A stretch of DNA of 64,000 nucleotides from Pseudoflavitalea rhizosphaerae (GTDB lineage: Bacteria > Bacteroidota > Bacteroidia > Chitinophagales > Chitinophagaceae). Under the pieces are notes generated by a model. The model did not search any database, was not told the DNA's origin, and worked only from the letters and a program-made list of their open reading frames with translations. The stretch covers positions 124,001-188,000 of the forward strand of contig NZ_RCSU01000001.1 in assembly GCF_003991355.1 (NCBI RefSeq). Direction: 5' to 3'. Below, in pieces: positions 59,694 to 64,000 of the stretch (position 1 is the stretch's first letter; the number at the start of each line of letters is the position of its first letter). The position numbers and the translations under genes are program-made.

Positions 59694-60578
59694 CTATTTA
59701 TCGAGTATACTTTTTCTGAATGCTTCGGGTGTTTGTCCTGTATATTTCCTGAAGAATTTCGAGAAATAGGAATTGTCTTCAAACTCCAGTTCAGAGGCCA
59801 CTTCCGCAATGCTCATATCTTCGTTTACCAGTAACCGTTTTGCTTCCAGGACCACACGGTCGCGGATCAGTTCCCCTGCCGGCTTGCCTGTTACATGTTT
59901 GCTTAATGCATTGAGGTGATTGGGCGTTACAAACAGCATGGCCGCATAATCCCTGGTAAGCTTTTTTTCCCTGTAATGCAGATCAATCAGCTTCTGGAAA
60001 TTTTTCAGCAATACTGAATTGTAGTTGGCTACAGGTATTTTTTCAGCAGGCGTTGCCAGCCTGTTCACATGAATGAACAATTGTATCATCGCCGTTCTGA
60101 TCATATCATCTTTCAGGTCCGCTCCAGCTGCTTCTTCACGCAATATCTTTTCCAAAAGTTGCACCAGCTGCGGCCGCTCCTGTTTCGGAATTTTGATCAC
60201 CTGTTCAATGGCATTACCGGAAAAGAATAGGAACTGGTCCAGGTAACGCGCATTCATCAACAGGGTATTGATATAGTTTTCGGAGAAATTGATGATATAT
60301 CCTTCAGGAGTTTTTTTGAAATTCCATTCATGGACCTGGCCCGGCGTCATGAAATAGATCTGGCCGGGCTCCACGGGGAAATTGATGAAATCGATGGAAT
60401 GACTACCGCTTCCTTCAGTAAAAAACACCAGGTGATAGAACGAGTGCTTATGGGGGAAATGCAGGTCTTTGTGTGCTTCCAGGTAATGGGAGAAACGGTC
60501 TGTCATGAAATCGTTCTTCGTTACCGGGGTATCAGCGATGCTGCAAATACTGTATGTAGGAAGGGGCTGCTTTGCCAT
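59694..60578 (-). CDS. AraC family regulator with cupin sensor
   Basis: The 294-aa protein starts at ATG 60578 (GTG 60596 opens the frame). The N-terminal part has a cupin-like pattern (HKDLHFPHKHSFYHLVFFTE, EPGQIYFMTPGQVHEWNFKK). The C-terminal AraC domain reads LTRDYAAMLFVTPNHLNALS and MSIAEVASELEFEDNSYFSK, ending FFRKYTGQTPEAFRK. It lies directly before DUF983 and ada, so its target may be among them; that is inference. Confidence 0.87.
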   Translation of the reverse strand: MAKQPLPTYSICSIADTPVTKNDFMTDRFSHYLEAHKDLHFPHKHSFYHLVFFTEGSGSHSIDFINFPVEPGQIYFMTPGQVHEWNFKKTPEGYIINFSENYINTLLMNARYLDQFLFFSGNAIEQVIKIPKQERPQLVQLLEKILREEAAGADLKDDMIRTAMIQLFIHVNRLATPAEKIPVANYNSVLLKNFQKLIDLHYREKKLTRDYAAMLFVTPNHLNALSKHVTGKPAGELIRDRVVLEAKRLLVNEDMSIAEVASELEFEDNSYFSKFFRKYTGQTPEAFRKSILDK

Positions 60579-60660
60579 TGCCTTAAATTCTTGCACAAAG
60601 CTATGAATACTACAATGGCTTTGGAGGTAGTTTTTAATGGATTTATGGTACTTTTTACTG

Positions 60661-60682
60661 ATCCCGGGAAAATACCCGGGAT
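60661..60682 (-). terminator. Hairpin after the CNNM-type gene
   Basis: ATCCCGGG (60661-60668) pairs perfectly with CCCGGGAT (60675-60682). The T-run on the minus side is poor, so this is a weak terminator or a Rho-type pause site, lying 12 nt past the stop at 60695. Confidence 0.4.
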
Positions 60683-60694
60683 GGAATTCAGGAA

Positions 60695-61972
60695 TCAGGA
60701 TTTCCTTGTGATCAGCAGCTTATCGATCCGCGGCCCATCCATATCCATCACTTCAAATGCAAAATCACGCCACCTGATCTTCTCACCGGCAATTGGGATA
60801 TGGTTCACCTGGTCCAGGAAAAGACCACTCAGTGTATTGTAATTCCCCATGGCATCATCTTCCTCGATATCGAAATAATGCAGGAACTCGAAGAAGGGAT
60901 ATTGTCCATCTGCCAGCCAGCTATGATCATCCCGCTGCTGGATGGAATATTCCTCCTGGTTGTATTCGGTGGAATCACCCAGCAGTGCGTCCAGTACGTC
61001 GTCCATCGCCACCATACCCTGTACGGTACCATATTCATCCACCACTACGGCATAGTGCAGTTTCTTTTCTTTGAATTGTTCCAGCACTTTGTAAGCTGGG
61101 GTTGATTCATGAACCATCAGCGGCGCCCTGAGATAACCGGTCAAACTGAAGGTTTCATTACTCAGTTCATCCGGGAAAATATCTTTCACGGATACTATAC
61201 CCGCGATATCATCGAGATTACTCTTACGGCAGACGATGTAAACCGAATGTTTCTCTGCGCCTGCTTTTCTTTTTACCGTTTTCAGGTCATCATCCAGGTT
61301 GAACCAGATGAGATCTCCCCGATGCGTCATCAGTTCGCTTACACGGCGGTCGCCCAATGCAAACACGCGGTGCACGATGGTTTGCTCGATCTCGTCTATC
61401 TCACCGCCTTCAGCGCTTTCCAGTACCATTGCCTTGATTTCCTCTTCGCTGATGATACCCTCTTTCTGCCCTTTCAATCCAAAGATGGCCAGGAAAAGAT
61501 CATTCGTTTTCGTAAGCAACCAGATAAATGGCTTGGTGATCACAGATACGAGGGTCATCGGTTTGGCTACTGTTGCCGCAATCTTTTCCGGGAACATCAA
61601 TCCGATCCTTTTGGGCAAGAGTTCTCCGAATACGATACTCAGGAAAGTAACAACCACCACAACCGCTGCCACTGCAATGGTATTGGCATAAGGACGGAGT
61701 ATGTCTATTTTCTCAACTGCCATTTTTAGTGAAACAGTTATGGTATCACCGCTGAAAATACCTGTGAGAATGCCTATCAGCGTAATGCCGATCTGAACGG
61801 TAGACAAAAATGTATTTGGACTATTTGCCAGCTCCAGGGCTTTTCGTGCATTGCTGTTGCCTTTCCTGGCAGCAGCTTCCAGCTTGAATTTGCGTGAAGA
61901 CACCAGCGCGATCTCGCTCATCGAGAATATGCCATTGAGCAAAATCAGAAAAAGGATGATGAGAATTTCCAT
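60695..61972 (-). CDS. Hemolysin/CNNM family protein (DUF21 - CBS - CorC)
   Basis: The 425-aa protein has a DUF21 transmembrane domain (ILIILFLILLNGIFSMSEIA; VGITLIGILTGIFSGDTITV; FLSIVFGELLPKRIGLMFPE), a CBS pair (VSELMTHRGDLIWFNLDDDL; YVVCRKSN... region and LRAPLMVHESTPAYKVLEQF), and a C-terminal transporter-associated CorC/HlyC domain (GQYPFFEFLHYFDIEEDDAM). Members export or maintain Mg/Co or similar ions; the name hemolysin is historical. It is a single gene. Confidence 0.92.
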   Translation of the reverse strand: MEILIILFLILLNGIFSMSEIALVSSRKFKLEAAARKGNSNARKALELANSPNTFLSTVQIGITLIGILTGIFSGDTITVSLKMAVEKIDILRPYANTIAVAAVVVVVTFLSIVFGELLPKRIGLMFPEKIAATVAKPMTLVSVITKPFIWLLTKTNDLFLAIFGLKGQKEGIISEEEIKAMVLESAEGGEIDEIEQTIVHRVFALGDRRVSELMTHRGDLIWFNLDDDLKTVKRKAGAEKHSVYIVCRKSNLDDIAGIVSVKDIFPDELSNETFSLTGYLRAPLMVHESTPAYKVLEQFKEKKLHYAVVVDEYGTVQGMVAMDDVLDALLGDSTEYNQEEYSIQQRDDHSWLADGQYPFFEFLHYFDIEEDDAMGNYNTLSGLFLDQVNHIPIAGEKIRWRDFAFEVMDMDGPRIDKLLITRKS

Positions 61973-62076
61973 GATATATTTTATTAGGGTAAGGGCCGGG
62001 GATTATGCTTTTACTGCTCCATTATCCTGGAATAGTAAACAAAAGAAATTGTAAGCAGTTCGATCACAACCATATT

Positions 62077-62493
62077 TCAGACCGGGTTCGATGCAATGGG
62101 TATTTCCGGAGGTGGCGAGAAGATATTCAGAAATCCTTTAAGCAGGTGGGCAGTCTGCGCATTTTGGTACAATGCACAGGAATAGTTGGTGGATGGGGAA
62201 TATACAGTATGAGGTCTGTTCACAGGAAGCAGAATTGGATATGCTTCCAGCTTCTCCTGTCCGGCAAAGACGGGATAACCGCTATCGTCATCCTCATCTG
62301 GCACCAGTTGGTCATTGCCGCAGATTTTTTCAAGGAAGAATTCTGCGATGGTATCGATATCATCCAGTTCGCCGGAATGATAAAAAGCAAAATCAGCACG
62401 GATAGAATAATCGAGATCGATGCTCTGATTAAGGACATTGAATGCTGTAAGGACCAGTATCCAGGTGGATAGTATTTTTTTCAGGCGTTTCAC
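62077..62493 (-). CDS. Hypothetical secreted protein, Chitinophagaceae type
   Basis: The 138-aa product has a GTG start (62493) and a short N-terminal hydrophobic stretch (KKILSTWILVLTAFNVLNQS). The rest reads DLDYSIRADFAFYHSGELDD, then AEFFLEKICG, DDDSGYPVFAGQEKLEAYPI and LLKGFLNIFSPPPEIPIASN PV. It is low in Cys and has no motif I recognise. Small exported proteins of this style, with a conserved FSPPPEIP-like end, appear in related genomes from memory. It is not clearly linked to its neighbours. Confidence 0.6.
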   Translation of the reverse strand: MKRLKKILSTWILVLTAFNVLNQSIDLDYSIRADFAFYHSGELDDIDTIAEFFLEKICGNDQLVPDEDDDSGYPVFAGQEKLEAYPILLPVNRPHTVYSPSTNYSCALYQNAQTAHLLKGFLNIFSPPPEIPIASNPV

Positions 62494-62582
62494 CGTTCAG
62501 GCAAAATTAGTGGAATCAGGGCAGGAAAAAGAGTATAAATAAATGATAAAATAATACCATTTAATTCTGCCGCTTGTCTATT

Positions 62583-63038
62583 CTATACCCCGAATTGCCT
62601 GAGGTGGTGGTCGGCATGCTTATAAGCGAATATGCCGATCTGTTCATCGGTCATCTTTCCAAAGAAATCATGTACGAACCGTGGATTGGAATAATTCGCA
62701 TAGGCTTCAACGTTCTCTATCCAGGCTTTCTTTTGCATTTCCAGATCACCGGAAAATTTCTTTATTACATGAGGACCGGCGGGCATTCCTTTTCTCATGG
62801 GTGTATTATCTTTAGTCTGAGATCTGAGCGCCAGTTTGCCAAAGATCTTTCCCAGCAGGTCCTGTCTGTACGCTTGTCCTTCTTTCTTACCCAGCACCCA
62901 TTCATTCCAGTTATTCATGTGCTTTGCCATTTCACAGACAGTCATCTTCCCCCATTGCCTTTGGCTGTTATCATTCAATGATTGAATGCGAAGGATCAAT
63001 GCTTTCCGGATAGCAGGATCAAAAATAGATGTGATCAT
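62583..63038 (-). CDS. DUF1569 / DinB-like protein
   Basis: The 151-aa protein matches the DUF1569 branch of the DinB-like four-helix superfamily: FDPAIRKALILRIQSLNDNS, WGKMTVCEMAKHMNNWNEW with the H of the metal site, and GIFAYKHADHHLRQFGV with the final HxxxH pair. The three His (near residues 40, 140 and 144) are typical of a divalent metal site. The function is unknown; some relatives are bacillithiol-dependent transferases. It is monocistronic. Confidence 0.82.
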   Translation of the reverse strand: MITSIFDPAIRKALILRIQSLNDNSQRQWGKMTVCEMAKHMNNWNEWVLGKKEGQAYRQDLLGKIFGKLALRSQTKDNTPMRKGMPAGPHVIKKFSGDLEMQKKAWIENVEAYANYSNPRFVHDFFGKMTDEQIGIFAYKHADHHLRQFGV

Positions 63039-63154
63039 TGGTGGATGTTTTTATCGATATACTATTGATTCAACACCACAAATTTGCACGGAAATGCAAT
63101 AGGAAAGCGGGTGCAACGCTGTCAAATAAAGGGTGTAAATGCGGCACGGCGGCC

Positions 63155-63877
63155 TCAGAGGCTTTCAGCCGGAATCTGCGCTTCCAGGTGAGTGATCAGA
63201 TTTCTTTTGATTTGCGCGTAAGCATCATCCTTAGCTTCAGCGAAACTGACATTGTATTTCCTGGTGATCTGCTGCAGGTCTTCCGGAAACTTAGCCAGTA
63301 AACTATCATAGTAATTCTCCAGTTCTGTTTCATTGGGCATTTCGTAGGAGATACGGAACTGGAAGCGGCGCAGCAATGCGCTATCGATGATATCAGCGTG
63401 GTTGGTAGCGCAGATCAGCAATGATTTTTCGGGAAAATAATCGATAAGCTGAATGATCGTGTTCACCAGTCGCCTCATCTCACCCACATCCTGTTCCTGG
63501 TTATCACGGGATTTACCGATCAGGTCGAATTCATCCAGGAACAGTACAGCACGCTCCTTTGCAGCCTTATCGAAGATCTGCTTCATGTTCTGGGAAGTTT
63601 CACCGATACGGGAATTGATCACATTGCTCAGGTTGAGGATCAGGATCGGCCTGCCCAATGCATTGGCAATGGCTTTGGCGGTGGTGGTCTTTCCGCATCC
63701 GGAACTACCGTGCAACAGGAGTTTGTTGCTAACGGGCAGGCCATACTTATGTAGTTCTTCTATGTATTTGTGCTCCCTGATCAGTTGCAGGATAAAGGCC
63801 CTGCTTTCTTCTTTCAAAAAAACTTCGTCCAGTTTTACTGTTTCCTTGTCGTTAATGATCAGATCGAATACGTTCAT
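63155..63877 (-). CDS. AAA+ ATPase
   Basis: The 240-aa product is a single AAA+ domain. It has Walker A GSSGCGKTTTAK, Walker B AVLFLDEFDLIG, a sensor-1 LLICATNHADIID, and arginine finger/sensor-2 SALLRRFQFRI. N-terminal helices precede (LDEVFLKEESRAFILQLIRE). Such short AAA+ proteins in Bacteroidota often accompany a subtilase (S8) or another effector as a two-gene module, but no peptidase lies in this window; the gene upstream enters only as a fragment at 63936. Its partner is unknown. Confidence 0.87.
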   Translation of the reverse strand: MNVFDLIINDKETVKLDEVFLKEESRAFILQLIREHKYIEELHKYGLPVSNKLLLHGSSGCGKTTTAKAIANALGRPILILNLSNVINSRIGETSQNMKQIFDKAAKERAVLFLDEFDLIGKSRDNQEQDVGEMRRLVNTIIQLIDYFPEKSLLICATNHADIIDSALLRRFQFRISYEMPNETELENYYDSLLAKFPEDLQQITRKYNVSFAEAKDDAYAQIKRNLITHLEAQIPAESL

Positions 63878-63935
63878 AGACCGCCTGCATTTTCAGGCCG
63901 CAAGATACAACAGCCTTCAGTTTTGCAGGCCATCT

Positions 63936-64000
63936 TTATTTTTTATTGGTCAAAGGCTGGTATTCGCCATACACTGCATCCCTGAAAGTCTTGTGTAGTT
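63936..64000 (-). CDS. C-terminal end of a gene at the right edge
   Basis: The minus-strand frame entering from the edge reads LHKTFRDAVYGEYQPLTNKK and stops (TAA, 63936-63938). It looks like a real C terminus (regular composition, a stop followed by the AAA+ gene leader), but only 21 codons are seen. It lies upstream of the AAA+ gene on the same strand, so it could belong to the same transcript. No family can be named. Confidence 0.4.
   Translation of the reverse strand, partial: LHKTFRDAVYGEYQPLTNKK

Overview
The window looks like chromosomal DNA from a member of the phylum Bacteroidota, most likely the Chitinophagaceae (inference from gene content; I could not search). Supporting signs: an ECF sigma/FecR anti-sigma pair feeding a SusC/SusD outer-membrane pair with an N-terminal STN domain, type IX secretion (T9SS) C-terminal sorting domains, a beta-propeller sensor kinase, DUF3667, DUF983, DUF6807 and GH3 proteins, a Lys/Ala-rich histone-H1-like protein, and several -7 boxes of the Bacteroidota TAnnTTTG type. 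Most genes are chromosomal housekeeping or niche functions. I see no prophage, insertion sequence, integrase, CRISPR array or rRNA operon.

Layout. 0-5 kb: the end of a secreted protein, a small beta-sandwich protein, two twin-NBD ABC ATPases facing each other, a GNAT acetyltransferase and tRNA-Lys. 5-12.7 kb: small-molecule enzymes (SRPBCC, aldo/keto reductase with an AraC regulator, SDR, Ntn amidase), a Cys-rich four-helix protein, an MFS permease and a c-type cytochrome lipoprotein. 12.9-18 kb: a DUF6807 + Tat-exported Gfo/Idh/MocA pair, an HTH protein and an OmpA porin with calcium-type repeats. 18-27 kb: a signalling block with a LuxR-type response regulator facing a 1020-aa propeller kinase, an AraC regulator, a PEP-mutase-like enzyme, and a single-domain response regulator whose 3' end overlaps a PAS kinase; a decayed T9SS fragment follows.

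27.5-36.4 kb: HopJ-like protein, then sigma - FecR - SusC - SusD - TlpA-like thioredoxin, a complete surface-signalling nutrient-uptake operon. 36.4-42.6 kb: tmRNA, RseP, Dxr, GH3, ribosomal proteins L21 and L27, and the H1-like protein built from perfect 66-bp repeats. 42.8-51.2 kb: a PolX homologue with a degraded polymerase site, an Abi/HEPN protein, a giant NtrY-like kinase translationally coupled to MazG, and a DUF3667 membrane protein. 51.3-64 kb: assorted envelope proteins (YD-like, heme-binding, META lipoprotein, S74 chaperone-tailed adhesin plus T9SS protein), flavin reductase, Ada, two membrane proteins, another AraC regulator, and a AAA+ ATPase at the right edge with the end of one more gene.

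I found no clear, complete novel system. The best leads are the Abi/HEPN gene lodged between PolX and the giant kinase, the PolX and aldo/keto reductase homologues missing catalytic residues, the repeat-built H1-like gene, the shared motifs around the propeller-kinase/response-regulator pair, and the overlapping response-regulator/kinase 3' ends.
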